DNA of 64,000 nucleotides from Maribacter huludaoensis (lineage in GTDB: Bacteria > Bacteroidota > Bacteroidia > Flavobacteriales > Flavobacteriaceae), in contig NZ_JARKMS010000006.1 of NCBI RefSeq assembly GCF_029350945.1, positions 213,071 to 277,070 on the forward strand, given 5' to 3'. The translations under genes were made by a program, and so were the position numbers. The notes beneath the pieces are model-generated. The model made no database searches. It saw only the letters and a list, made by a program, of their open reading frames with translations, and had not been told where the DNA came from. Positions 20,202 to 28,975 of the stretch are shown piece after piece. Within the stretch, counting starts at the first letter, position 1, and every line of letters starts with the position of its first letter.

Positions 20202-20681
20202 ATGGGCAAAGTCAAATTAGACGAAATAGACCACCAAATTCTGGATATGTTGATTGACAATACCAGAACTCCTTTTACCGATATTGCAAAAAAACTTCTT
20301 ATTTCTGCCGGTACCGTACACGTTAGAGTTAAGAAAATGGAAGAAGCCGGAATCATAAAAGGTTCTTCCCTTACGTTGGATTATGTGAAGCTTGGATATG
20401 CATTCATAGCATATGTAGGTATTTTTCTTGAAAAAACGCATCAAACCAAATTTGTACTTGAGCGTTTAAATCAGATACCTAATGTTACCATTGCACATAT
20501 TACAACTGGTAAATTCAATATCTTCTGTAAAATTAGAGCAAAGGATACAACCCATGCCAAAAATATTATTTTTAAAATTGATGATATAGATGGTATTAGT
20601 AGAACAGAAACGATGATTTCATTAGAGGAAAGCTTTAATGATAAGAAACGTTTAATGCATACCATATTTAATGAGCTATAA
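20202..20681 (+). CDS. Lrp/AsnC family transcriptional regulator
   Basis: A 159-residue Lrp/AsnC protein. N-terminal winged HTH (LDEIDHQILDMLIDN, FTDIAKKLLISAGTVHVRVKKMEEAGII) and C-terminal RAM/AsnC effector domain (~residues 65-150; FNIFCKIRAKDTTHAKNIIF). Such proteins sense amino acids and form octamers. TATTTTTG at 20177-20184 is a good -7 box. It could control the preceding M14 peptidase gene, whose upstream region shares a TGTTTACA element with the region before this gene; that link is inference. Confidence 0.93.
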   Translation: MGKVKLDEIDHQILDMLIDNTRTPFTDIAKKLLISAGTVHVRVKKMEEAGIIKGSSLTLDYVKLGYAFIAYVGIFLEKTHQTKFVLERLNQIPNVTIAHITTGKFNIFCKIRAKDTTHAKNIIFKIDDIDGISRTETMISLEESFNDKKRLMHTIFNEL

Positions 20682-20707
20682 ATAAAGATATACTCAATAA
20701 CTTATGG

Positions 20708-20737
20708 AGCCCGGTTATATGATAATTGGGCTTTTTT
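20708..20737 (+). terminator. Intrinsic terminator after the Lrp gene
   Basis: AGCCCGGTTAT at 20708-20718 pairs with ATAATTGGGCT at 20722-20732 (11 bp including two G-U pairs, 3-base loop), followed by a T-run. Confidence 0.85.
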
Positions 20738-20761
20738 CATTTTCAATTTTAATTACTTAAA

Positions 20762-21283
20762 ATGACAGTTAAAGATTTACAACAAGACGAATTCCAATTT
20801 TTCTATGGTACTTATTTAAAGACCTTAGATGTTAATGAAGATTTGAAGTCAGCTTTGTTGAAGGGACGAAAAAGTATAGAAGATTTGGTTCACGGTCTTA
20901 CCGAGGATCAATTTTTGTATAGTTATGGTGAAGGAAAGTGGACCGTGGCCGAAGTATTGGTTCATTTAATTGATACGGAACGTGTATTTCAATATCGCGC
21001 TTTTAGAATTTCTAGAAATGATAAAACTGCTTTACCAGGTTTTGATCATAATATTTTTGTACTTGAGAGCAATGCAAACGAACGTACCAAGGAAGATATA
21101 TTAAAGGAATATCTTACTGTACGTGATGCTTCCATTAGTTTGTTTGATAATATGTTGAATAAAAATTTAAAAAGAATAGGTACGGCAAGTGGTATACCTT
21201 GGTCCGTTGCCGCTTTGGGCTTGGTAATAAGTGGGCATCAAAGGCATCATGAAAATATACTGCACGAGCGTTATTTTAATTAA
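20762..21283 (+). CDS. DinB-family protein
   Basis: A 173-residue four-helix DinB/YfiT-like protein. WTVAEVLVHLIDTERVFQYRAFRISRND gives the first metal-ligand histidine, and SGHQRHHENILHERY at the C-terminus gives the pair of histidines typical of the metal site. Family members include bacillithiol or mycothiol S-transferases and uncharacterised damage-inducible proteins; the substrate is unknown. Its last 4 bases overlap the convergent gene. A second family member lies in the histidine operon. Confidence 0.88.
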   Translation: MTVKDLQQDEFQFFYGTYLKTLDVNEDLKSALLKGRKSIEDLVHGLTEDQFLYSYGEGKWTVAEVLVHLIDTERVFQYRAFRISRNDKTALPGFDHNIFVLESNANERTKEDILKEYLTVRDASISLFDNMLNKNLKRIGTASGIPWSVAALGLVISGHQRHHENILHERYFN

Positions 21284-21609
21284 TCGAACTCTTCTTCGGT
21301 TTCCGTTTCAAAATTAAGATCAAGTGTTCTTGTCATTTCTTCGGACTGCATTACCTCTTCTGGAGTTTTAGGTTCAAGCTCTTTTTCTATATTTTCCTCA
21401 AAGTTTGCTATGAAGTTAGAAAGGCTTTTGCTGATTTTGACCAAGTATAGTGTGTCTGCAGTCTTTAATTCAACAGCTTCAACATAATCTCCATTTATAT
21501 TTTTAAAAGTGATAATGTCTTCGTCCCCATAGCCATGTGGGTATGTCTCTATTAATAATGATGCTAACTTGTGGTCCAATTTACGGTAATCGATAAGGCG
21601 TCGTGTCAT
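21280..21609 (-). CDS. Conserved hypothetical protein
   Basis: A 109-residue protein, unknown to me by function. The N-terminus MTRRLIDYRKLDHKLASLLIETYPHGYGDEDIITF suggests a small alpha/beta domain, and the C-terminal third is strongly acidic (EELEPKTPEE, ETETEEEFD). No motif for catalysis or DNA binding. It is convergent with the DinB gene (4-base overlap) and 108 bp upstream of aroB on the same strand. Confidence 0.7.
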   Translation of the reverse strand: MTRRLIDYRKLDHKLASLLIETYPHGYGDEDIITFKNINGDYVEAVELKTADTLYLVKISKSLSNFIANFEENIEKELEPKTPEEVMQSEEMTRTLDLNFETETEEEFD

Positions 21610-21717
21610 AACTGTTTTATTTATAGAAGGTTGTGTTTATCTATAACTAAACTAGTCATTTATGCTACATATCGTTTTATAGAGTTGTGAAAACACTATT
21701 TTAGGTAGGTGAAGTTT

Positions 21718-22779
21718 TTAAACTTTGTAGTAAGCAAATGCATCGGTAAATAATTCAACGGGAATTTCAACGTCAACAACAGGTTCTCCAATGTTTTTCA
21801 ATAACACAAAATTCACTTTCCCATGAGAATTTTTCTTGTCGTATTTCATCAATTTTAAAATATTCTCAATGTCGGTATCTGAAAATTCTACTTTATCATA
21901 TTTATTTAAGAAAGTAGATTTTATGTCCTCTAAAGATTGCTCGGATAAACCTAAAATTTTGTGAGATAGATAACCTTCTAAAATCATACCAACGGCAATT
22001 GCTTCGCCATGTAATAACATTTCTTTGGATGCATTCTCCAAAAAGTAGGATTCTATAGCATGCCCAAGTGTATGGCCGTAATTCAAAATTTTTCGTATGT
22101 TCTGTTCCGTAGGGTCTTTAAGTACGACTTCATTTTTTATTTGAATAGAGGTAAGAATATGACTTTTCATATGCTCTAGGCTTTGGGCCTCTTTTAAAGC
22201 TTCCCAATAGGTTTTGTCCTTTATAAGACCATGCTTGAGCATTTCCGCAAAACCACTAATAATTTGTCTTTTTTCTAATGTATCAAGAAAATCAGGCACT
22301 ACAAGTACCATTGCAGGTTGGTTTATAACACCAACTTGATTTTTTAAAGCACCTAAATCTATGCCGGTTTTACCGCCAACAGAAGCATCTACCATAGATA
22401 GTAGGGTGGTAGGTACATTAATAAAATCTATACCCCTTTTAAAGGTTGAGGCTATAAACCCTCCCATATCCGTAAGAACTCCGCCTCCTAAGTTTATTAA
22501 AACACTTTTTCTGTCTGCTCCTAATTCAGACAAAGCTTCCCAAACACCTACGCAGGTTTCAATATTCTTATTGATTTCGCCAGATTCTATTTCAATAATC
22601 TCAAATTGATATTCACCATTTATCTCTGCCATAAAATTTGGCAAACAAAGTTCGTGTGTGTTCTCATCAACTAGAATAAAAACTATAGAATATTTTTTAT
22701 TGGCTAAATGAGTATTTAAAGCTTTAAAGGCTTCTTCGTTAAAATGTACTGCGTAAGAATCTGAGATTATGGAATCCAT
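21718..22779 (-). CDS. aroB: 3-dehydroquinate synthase
   Basis: A 353-residue AroB, the second enzyme of the shikimate pathway (DAHP to 3-dehydroquinate; NAD and metal dependent). NAD-binding GGGVLTDMGGFIASTFKRG near residue 97, VPTTLLSMVDASVGGKTG near 120, zinc ligands in YGHTLGHAIE near 235 and LLHGEAIAVGM near 255. Full length. Stand-alone gene; no other shikimate genes are nearby. Confidence 0.96.
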   Translation of the reverse strand: MDSIISDSYAVHFNEEAFKALNTHLANKKYSIVFILVDENTHELCLPNFMAEINGEYQFEIIEIESGEINKNIETCVGVWEALSELGADRKSVLINLGGGVLTDMGGFIASTFKRGIDFINVPTTLLSMVDASVGGKTGIDLGALKNQVGVINQPAMVLVVPDFLDTLEKRQIISGFAEMLKHGLIKDKTYWEALKEAQSLEHMKSHILTSIQIKNEVVLKDPTEQNIRKILNYGHTLGHAIESYFLENASKEMLLHGEAIAVGMILEGYLSHKILGLSEQSLEDIKSTFLNKYDKVEFSDTDIENILKLMKYDKKNSHGKVNFVLLKNIGEPVVDVEIPVELFTDAFAYYKV

Positions 22780-22859
22780 TGAAAATATGGCTTTTTTTGT
22801 TTGCTATTCTAGCACAAAATAAAGGTTATTTTTAGTCTTAAGATTATAAATTCTGTTAT

Positions 22860-22867
22860 TATATTTG
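22860..22867 (+). promoter_or_regulatory. -7 box of the proline dehydrogenase promoter
   Basis: TATATTTG, an exact TAnnTTTG match, 22 bases before the ATG and in the same position as the one before ychF. No convincing -33 TTTG was found. Confidence 0.5.
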
Positions 22868-22889
22868 ATCGTTATTGAAATAATAAAGA

Positions 22890-24056
22890 ATGGACCAAAT
22901 TTTTGAAAATACTGCAACTGCATTTGCCTTAAAAACCGATTCGGAATTAGAAAGAGCTTACTTTCTTTTTAAAATGATTTCCAATGAACCCTTGGTGAAA
23001 ATGGGATCGGTTATTACCAATTTTGCCTTTAAGGCACACTTGCCGGTAGAAAGTTTGATCAGGGCAACCGTTTTTGATCATTTTTGTGGTGGGGTAAACG
23101 AACGTGACTGTTTGCCCGTTGTGGATCGTATGTGGGAAAAAGGCGTATGTTCCGTACTTGATTATTCTGTGGAAGGAAAAGAAGAAGAAGACCCTTTTGA
23201 TGTTGCTACAGATATTATTTTAACCATTTTGGATTTCGTAAAAGAGAAAGAAGCAATTCCATATGCTGTTTTTAAACCAACAGGTTTCGGTCGTTTTGCA
23301 CTGTATCAAAAAATTAGCAAAAAGAAAGCACTTACCAAATCAGAGGAAGAAGAATGGCAGCGTGTAGTCAATAGGTTTGATAAGGTATGTAAAAAAGCTC
23401 ACGATCTTGAAGTATCCTTGCTGATAGACGGGGAAGAAAGTTGGATGCAAGATGCCGCTGATGATTTGGCAGAGCAAATGATGCGTAAGTATAATAAGAA
23501 AAAGAGAATTGTTTTTAATACGTTGCAGACCTATAGATGGGATCGTTTGCCATATTTGAAGGCGTTACATGAACGTGCCGTTTCTGATGGTTTTCTGGTA
23601 GGAATGAAGGTTGTAAGAGGTGCTTACATGGAGAAAGAAAATGACCGTGCTAAAGAAATGGGTTATGTTTCCCCTATTTGTAAGAGCAAAGAAGAGACCG
23701 ATGCTAATTTCAATGCAACCATAGCGTATATGATAGATAACCTTGATGTGCTTTCCATTTTTGCAGGTACTCATAATGAGGAGAGTTGCTATAAGTTAAT
23801 GGAATTAATGGAGGAGAGAGGTATCGAAAAAAATAATACACATATCTGGTTTGGTCAATTGTATGGTATGAGCGATCATATTTCTTACAATTTAGCTGCT
23901 AATGGGTATAATGTTGCCAAATATTTGCCGTTTGGACCAGTACGGGACGTTATGCCATATCTGATCAGGAGAGCTGACGAAAATACCTCGGTTGCCGGGC
24001 AGACTAGTAGAGAGTTGTCCCTGTTAAAAAAAGAAAGAAAGCGTAGAAAAATGTAG
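22890..24056 (+). CDS. Proline dehydrogenase
   Basis: A 388-residue FAD-dependent proline dehydrogenase (PRODH), a TIM-barrel enzyme that oxidises proline to pyrroline-5-carboxylate. VFKPTGFGRFALYQKISKK, LLIDGEESWMQDAADDLAEQMM, FNTLQTYRWDRLPYLK, VGMKVVRGAYMEKEN and YLPFGPVRDVMPYLIRRADEN correspond to the barrel strands and the substrate/FAD site. The partner P5C dehydrogenase is not adjacent, so this is the monofunctional form. Divergent from aroB with a 110-bp gap. Confidence 0.93.
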   Translation: MDQIFENTATAFALKTDSELERAYFLFKMISNEPLVKMGSVITNFAFKAHLPVESLIRATVFDHFCGGVNERDCLPVVDRMWEKGVCSVLDYSVEGKEEEDPFDVATDIILTILDFVKEKEAIPYAVFKPTGFGRFALYQKISKKKALTKSEEEEWQRVVNRFDKVCKKAHDLEVSLLIDGEESWMQDAADDLAEQMMRKYNKKKRIVFNTLQTYRWDRLPYLKALHERAVSDGFLVGMKVVRGAYMEKENDRAKEMGYVSPICKSKEETDANFNATIAYMIDNLDVLSIFAGTHNEESCYKLMELMEERGIEKNNTHIWFGQLYGMSDHISYNLAANGYNVAKYLPFGPVRDVMPYLIRRADENTSVAGQTSRELSLLKKERKRRKM

Positions 24057-24064
24057 TTAATGAA

Positions 24065-24454
24065 TTACTCTATTTCTACTTTTTGCAAAATAGCTTTTTC
24101 CCTACAATTTCTTACTGTAAATATATAATCAAGTTCCTTGTAGTCAGACTCAACAACGTAAGTCTTACAGGGAACTGATTTTGTATCACTTTTACTGAAA
24201 TCTACATCACCTTCGGTTAAAATGTACGTAACTGCGACAGAATCTAATTGATATTCTTGGAGTTGTTTTTTGGCTTCATCACTGTAATGCATAGATTTGG
24301 AGCGAATATCTTTAAGCGTTCTGCAGTCTGGTAGATAACAGAAATAAACTCCTGTTTCTTGAGATTTCTTTTTTAGAAAAAAGGTTAGAAAAATGATACC
24401 TATTGAAAGGCCTACCAGGAAAAAACCTAACCTCTTAACAAAATCCATATTCAT
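24065..24454 (-). CDS. DUF4258-like membrane-anchored protein
   Basis: A 129-residue protein with one N-terminal membrane segment (VKRLGFFLVGLSIGIIFLTFFLKKK). The rest is a small domain with YLPDCRTLKDIRSKSMHYSDEAKKQL, ILTEGDVDFSKSDT and YIFTVRNCREKAILQKV, which resembles the DUF4258 fold. Function unknown. Two cysteines in the soluble part. It is convergent with the proline dehydrogenase gene (8-bp gap) and downstream of alanine dehydrogenase on the same strand. Confidence 0.72.
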   Translation of the reverse strand: MNMDFVKRLGFFLVGLSIGIIFLTFFLKKKSQETGVYFCYLPDCRTLKDIRSKSMHYSDEAKKQLQEYQLDSVAVTYILTEGDVDFSKSDTKSVPCKTYVVESDYKELDYIFTVRNCREKAILQKVEIE

Positions 24455-24523
24455 AGCTCATGCATTTAAAGTCGCGAAATTATGCCTTTTAAAATGGAAT
24501 GGAAAAAGAATGGCTTAAGTAAT

Positions 24524-25723
24524 CTAAAAAATCAAGAAATTTATATCGCTATATTGCAAATCGAACCATTCTCCTACAGACTTATTTGTTAGAATACCAT
24601 GGTACATATACAGACCGTTACGTAAACCTTTATCAAAACGTAGGGAATTCTCTAGCCCACCGTCTTCTCCAATTTTTAGTAAATAAGGTGTAAATATGTT
24701 GCTTATACTTACCGATGCCGTTTTTGGATATCTAGAAGGAATATTGGGTACGCCGTAGTGAATAACATCGAACTTTTTTCTTGTGGGTTTATTGTGGTCA
24801 GTGATTTCACTGGTTTCAAAGCAACCACCGGTATCAATACTTACATCAATAATTACCGCACCTTTTTTCATGTGCTCTACCATTGTACTGGTTACTACAA
24901 CAGGAGATCTATCCTTGCCACGTGTTGCGCCAATAGCTACATCACAGCGTTTTAAGGCTTTTAAAAGGTTTTTTGGTTGAATAGTAGAGGTGTAGACCGT
25001 TTGTTTTAGGTTGGTCTGTATATTTCTTAATTTGGTGATAGAGTTATCAAAAACCTTAACGTTCGCACCAATACCAATAGCTGAACGTGCAGCAAATTCA
25101 CCAACTGTTCCAGCTCCAATGATCACGACTTCTACAGGTGGCACACCGCTTATGTTGCCGAACATTAGCCCATTACCATTATTATTTGCAGCCATTAATT
25201 CTGCGGCGATCAATACTGATGATATCCCTGCAATTTCACTAAGTGATCGCACTGCTGGATATTTTCCTTCCTCATCCCTAATGTATTCAAAAGCAATGGC
25301 AGTAATCCGTTTTTTGGCCAACTCTTCAAAATACTCTTTGTATTGGGTTTTTATTTGAAGAGCGGATATTATTGTTGTTTGCGGATTAACGTACTCAATT
25401 TCCGTTAACGTAGGGGGTTCAACTTTTAAGATTAACGGACAGGCAAAAACCTTTTTGATATCTCTGGTAATCTCCCCGCCTGCGGTTATATAATCTGCAT
25501 CAGAAAAATGGGCGCCTTCACCTGCGCCAGATTCTATAAGCACCCTATGGCCATTAGCGGTAATAGCGTTAACGGCATCTGGAGTAAGACAAATTCTTTT
25601 TTCTTGATATTGGTTTTCTTTTGGAATACCAATGAACAATTCACCTTTTTGACGTAAAACTTCTAAGGTTTCTTCTTGCGGAATTAATTGATGCTTACTA
25701 AAAGGGGAGGTGGGTTGATTCAT
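24524..25723 (-). CDS. ald: Alanine dehydrogenase
   Basis: A 399-residue alanine dehydrogenase / NAD(P) transhydrogenase alpha-type protein, interconverting L-alanine and pyruvate with NAD. N-terminal domain ELFIGIPKENQYQEKRICLTP (substrate lysine/arginine), VLIESGAGEGAHFSDADY. NAD-binding VVIIGAGTVGEFAARSAIGIGANVKVFD near residue 195. VIIDVSIDTGGCFETSE carries the DxDxGG-like catalytic region. The N-terminus is ~25 residues longer than the classical enzyme, as is common in Bacteroidota. Transhydrogenase membrane segments are absent. Confidence 0.93.
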   Translation of the reverse strand: MNQPTSPFSKHQLIPQEETLEVLRQKGELFIGIPKENQYQEKRICLTPDAVNAITANGHRVLIESGAGEGAHFSDADYITAGGEITRDIKKVFACPLILKVEPPTLTEIEYVNPQTTIISALQIKTQYKEYFEELAKKRITAIAFEYIRDEEGKYPAVRSLSEIAGISSVLIAAELMAANNNGNGLMFGNISGVPPVEVVIIGAGTVGEFAARSAIGIGANVKVFDNSITKLRNIQTNLKQTVYTSTIQPKNLLKALKRCDVAIGATRGKDRSPVVVTSTMVEHMKKGAVIIDVSIDTGGCFETSEITDHNKPTRKKFDVIHYGVPNIPSRYPKTASVSISNIFTPYLLKIGEDGGLENSLRFDKGLRNGLYMYHGILTNKSVGEWFDLQYSDINFLIF

Positions 25724-25819
25724 AACTTAATAATGAGTTGTTCAAATCATTGACTTGAAACTCAAATGTACAATTTTTAAAGAAATGAATGATTTGTCCT
25801 ATTTAAAGATATTTAATGG

Positions 25820-26467
25820 TTACGATTTTAAATGTAACCAGCTTTCTATACGATGTTGAACGGTTTTAAAAATGTTCTCTAAATTTCCTGTAGAGAGACT
25901 AGAATTTATATCGTCAGATATAGATTGCTTTTCATTAAGTACACCATCTTTACTTTTATCGTTGGTATAACCTTTAGCTTTTAATTCTTCAAGTTCTGCC
26001 TCCATAGCTTCTAGGTCTATACCATGAACGTGTTTATCGTAAAGTTTTATACGAATAAAATATACTGATGGTATCGTAATCATACAAATTGGAATCAGCC
26101 ACCATATATTGTCAGTGTCAATCATATTGTCAGAGTCATAGAACACTTCAAACATTTGAAATGCGTACATAGCTATTGGAATGATGATGATATGGTACCA
26201 CCAATCACGTGAAGTAAGGAACCAAAAAATCATTAAATAAAGAGGAACTATTTTAGAAGTAAGATACCATAGGTAAGTTAGAGTATCGGGAAATCCATTG
26301 TTTCCTAAGGTGAGTCCTAAAATTAAAGCGTCACCATGTTCGTCATAAGGCAAATAGTCGTAAACCTTATATAGAAAAGGAGAAATTGCTATAAAAAAGA
26401 CTAGAAGAGTTTCTAGAAATATCTTCTTTTTAGCTTTCTTTTTTTTTGTTTTATTGATCATTTGCAC
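25820..26467 (-). CDS. Hypothetical multi-pass membrane protein
   Basis: A 215-residue protein, function unknown. Lysine-rich start (INKTKKKKAKKKIFLE), then about four membrane segments (LLVFFIAISPFLYKVY; FPDTLTYLWYLTSKIVPLYLMIFWFL; WWYHIIIIPIAMYAFQMFEVF; WWLIPICMITIPSVYFIRI), then a charged cytoplasmic tail with a short coiled coil (LEAMEAELEELKAKG). No known motif. The gene stands alone between ald and a tiny ORF. Confidence 0.7.
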   Translation of the reverse strand: MQMINKTKKKKAKKKIFLETLLVFFIAISPFLYKVYDYLPYDEHGDALILGLTLGNNGFPDTLTYLWYLTSKIVPLYLMIFWFLTSRDWWYHIIIIPIAMYAFQMFEVFYDSDNMIDTDNIWWLIPICMITIPSVYFIRIKLYDKHVHGIDLEAMEAELEELKAKGYTNDKSKDGVLNEKQSISDDINSSLSTGNLENIFKTVQHRIESWLHLKS

Positions 26468-26513
26468 AATAGTATTACTATATGCTAACGAACGATATTA
26501 CTAATTATTATAA

Positions 26514-26540
26514 ACAAAAAGAGAGCATTCAAATGCTCTC
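26514..26540 (-). terminator. Intrinsic terminator of the small ORF
   Basis: GAGAGCAT at 26521-26528 pairs with ATGCTCTC at 26533-26540 (8 bp, loop TCAA). Read on the minus strand the stem is followed by TTTTTG, placing it 29 bases after the stop of the 43-residue ORF. Confidence 0.85.
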
Positions 26541-26568
26541 TTCTTTATGATTATAACAAACTTTTAAG

Positions 26569-26700
26569 TTATATTCTTTTTGTTAACTTTCTTTTGTCAA
26601 CATTTGTGTCTTGATTGTCAATATCAACAATAGGTGCAGTCATTGCTAAAAGAAATAAGCCTAATGCGATTGATGCTAATAAAGTCTTTTTGTTTTTCAT
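26569..26700 (-). CDS. 43-residue secreted or membrane peptide
   Basis: A small gene found by reading the gap: ATG at 26698-26700 encodes MKNKKTLLASIALGLFLLAM then TAPIVDIDNQDTNVDKRKLT and KRI. A lysine start plus a 14-residue hydrophobic core looks like a signal peptide or membrane anchor with a short polar tail. A purine-rich stretch (CCCCTTGAAAATG on the minus strand) precedes the ATG, and a clean intrinsic terminator follows the stop. Promoter, ORF and terminator in one ~190-bp unit make it a real transcript candidate. Function unknown. Confidence 0.6.
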   Translation of the reverse strand: MKNKKTLLASIALGLFLLAMTAPIVDIDNQDTNVDKRKLTKRI

Positions 26701-26923
26701 TTTCAAGGGGTTTTTGGTTATACTAAATATTTAGTTCTCCTACAAACGTAAGAAAAAATATACAACTAACTTGTTTTTAAACGTTAAAATTGCCGTTTTT
26801 ATCGGATTTATTGCACACTTCATCGAAATGCTTGTTTTTCATCGAAAAAATACAATAAATCTTTAGCGTCTACGATAGTTAGAATTTTACCAATGAAATC
26901 AATAAATACAAGGGTTAATCACT

Positions 26924-27337
26924 TTATTTATATAGTGTTAGCTTTCTTTTTGTTTCATCAATTACTTCAATTGTAATTTTTTGATACGTTGTAGGAAGTA
27001 GGTTCGGAATTTTTTCTGGCCATTCCATAAATATCCAGTTGCCAGAATCTAAATAATCATCTAACCCCATATCAAGTGCTTCATTTTCATCATCTAATCT
27101 ATAGAAATCAAAATGATAGCCTAATACATCACCAGATTCTAACGCATATTCATTGACCAGGCCAAATGTTGGGCTGCTAGCATGGTCATTACTGCCTAAT
27201 TCTTTGATCAGTGTTTTTACTAAGGTGGTTTTTCCTGCGCCCATAGGTGCGTAGAAAGCAAGTGTCTTGCTTTTGGTGTGTTTAATTATTTGCTTGGCAA
27301 TATTCTTTAATTCACCTTTATGATAAATGAATTCCAT
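26924..27337 (-). CDS. tsaE: tRNA threonylcarbamoyladenosine biosynthesis protein TsaE
   Basis: A 137-residue P-loop ATPase needed with TsaB, TsaD and TsaC for the t6A modification of ANN-decoding tRNAs. Walker A in FYAPMGAGKTTLVKTLI near residue 30, SSPTFGLVNEYAL near 60, HFDFYRLDDENEALDMGLDDYL near 80 and WIFMEWPEKIPNLLP near 103. Full length. It starts 7 bp after the porX stop on the same strand, an arrangement that implies co-transcription. Confidence 0.95.
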   Translation of the reverse strand: MEFIYHKGELKNIAKQIIKHTKSKTLAFYAPMGAGKTTLVKTLIKELGSNDHASSPTFGLVNEYALESGDVLGYHFDFYRLDDENEALDMGLDDYLDSGNWIFMEWPEKIPNLLPTTYQKITIEVIDETKRKLTLYK

Positions 27338-27344
27338 TTCCGTA

Positions 27345-28889
27345 TTATTTAGGTTCCAAAACTACAAAAGGTATGATCATTTCTTCTAATGAAACTCCAC
27401 CGTGCTGATATGTATTTCTATAATAACTAACATAATGGTTGTAGTTGTTTGGGTAGGCAAAAAACAAATCGTTTTTTGCGAAAATAAAAGAACTACTCAT
27501 GTTAATACTTGGAAGATGAATTGATTTAGGGTCTTTCGCTGCCAATACATCGTTTTTTTCATAGGTAAGACTTCTTCCTGTTTTGTAGCGTAGGTTTAAA
27601 CTTGTATCTCTGTCACCCACAACTTTAGAGGGCGACTTTACATTGATTGTGCCGTGGTCTGTCGTAATAATCAATTTCATGCCCAATGTCTGTGCTTGCT
27701 GTATAATTTCTAGCATAGGTGAATTCTTGAACCAGCTAGTTGTTAGTGATCGATAAGATTTATCGGTTGATGCCAGTTCTTTAATTACCTCCATCTCCGT
27801 TTTAGAATGAGAAAGCATATCAACAAAATTATAAACGATAACTGTAAGGTCGTTATCTTTTTGTCCTTTAAAGTTTTGGCTTAGATGCTTTCCTTGTTTA
27901 AGACTACTTATTTTATGATACTCCCATTTTAAATTTAACCCTAATCTTTTTAATTGTGCATCTAAAAACTTGTCTTCAAACAGGTTTTTGCCACCTTCAT
28001 CGGTATCGTTTTTCCACCATTCCGGATATTTCTTTTCCATATCCAATGGTGTCAATCCAGAAAAAATAGCATTACGTGCGTATTGGGTTGCAGTTGGTAA
28101 AATACTGTAATATGAGTCTTCTTTCTTCTTTTTATAGAATGAGTTTACTGAATCTTCAAAAGCATACCATTGGTCATAACGTAAATTATCTACTACAATT
28201 AGTAAGGTCTTTTGGTTTTTCAGCTCTGGTGCTATCCAATTCTTGAATAAGGTGTGAGACATTACGGGAGCATCATTGTCGGTAAACCAATCCTTATAGT
28301 TGCGATCCACGAATTTTCCGAATTGCTGATTGGCTTCCGTTTTTTGGGATTCTAAGATTTCGAACATTCCACTATCTTCAATCTGTTCTAGCTGTAATTC
28401 CCAATAAATTAGTTTTTTGTACAAATCGGCCCATTCTTGATAAGTGCTTACCATAGAAAGGTCCATTGCAATTTTTCTAAATTCTTGCTGATAATTGCTA
28501 GTGGTTTTTTCGGAAATTAGTCTTGAATGATCTAAATTCTTTTTTAACGAAAGTAATATCTGATTCGGATTCACCGGTTTTATAAGATAATCTGCAATCT
28601 TAGAGCCTATGGCTTCTTCCATTATAGATTCTTCTTCGCTCTTTGTAATCATGACCACCGGTAAAGAATTATCAATAACTTTTATTTCGGAAAGTGTTTC
28701 AAGTCCAGAGATACCTGGCATATTCTCGTCTAAAAAAACTATATCAACTCTGGTTTCGGCTAATTCTTGTAACGCCTCTTGTCCACTTTGGCAAGTAATT
28801 ACACTATAATTTTTAGATTCTAAAAAGATGATATGTGGCTTAAGTAGATCAATTTCATCATCTACCCACAATATTTTTATTTTGTTCAT
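27345..28889 (-). CDS. porX: PglZ-domain response regulator PorX (type IX secretion control)
   Basis: A 514-residue protein. Residues 1-120 are a receiver domain (ILWVDDEIDLLKPH; phospho-acceptor D54 in FLDENMPGISG; ITKSEEE; DYLIKPVNP). The rest is an alkaline-phosphatase-like PglZ domain with LLIVVDNLRYDQW, SILPTATQYARNAIFSG, ITTDHGT and TYQHGGVSLEEMIIP carrying the metal-binding Asp/His residues. This architecture is PorX, which works with the histidine kinase PorY to control type IX secretion. In known PorX the PglZ domain acts as a zinc phosphodiesterase on oligonucleotides. No other T9SS genes are nearby. tsaE follows. Confidence 0.92.
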   Translation of the reverse strand: MNKIKILWVDDEIDLLKPHIIFLESKNYSVITCQSGQEALQELAETRVDIVFLDENMPGISGLETLSEIKVIDNSLPVVMITKSEEESIMEEAIGSKIADYLIKPVNPNQILLSLKKNLDHSRLISEKTTSNYQQEFRKIAMDLSMVSTYQEWADLYKKLIYWELQLEQIEDSGMFEILESQKTEANQQFGKFVDRNYKDWFTDNDAPVMSHTLFKNWIAPELKNQKTLLIVVDNLRYDQWYAFEDSVNSFYKKKKEDSYYSILPTATQYARNAIFSGLTPLDMEKKYPEWWKNDTDEGGKNLFEDKFLDAQLKRLGLNLKWEYHKISSLKQGKHLSQNFKGQKDNDLTVIVYNFVDMLSHSKTEMEVIKELASTDKSYRSLTTSWFKNSPMLEIIQQAQTLGMKLIITTDHGTINVKSPSKVVGDRDTSLNLRYKTGRSLTYEKNDVLAAKDPKSIHLPSINMSSSFIFAKNDLFFAYPNNYNHYVSYYRNTYQHGGVSLEEMIIPFVVLEPK

Positions 28890-28975
28890 TGAATTATTAT
28901 TTGACGATAATCAAATTCTATGCTAATGCTTTTGTATAACTTTGAAATGTTTAATTCAGAAAAGACAACGTTATC

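Noticed and set aside
27345..28889. PglZ domain as sign of a BREX or Pgl phage-defence system
   Set aside because: The PglZ domain follows a receiver domain with an intact phospho-Asp, the PorX architecture, and no brx or pgl genes are nearby.
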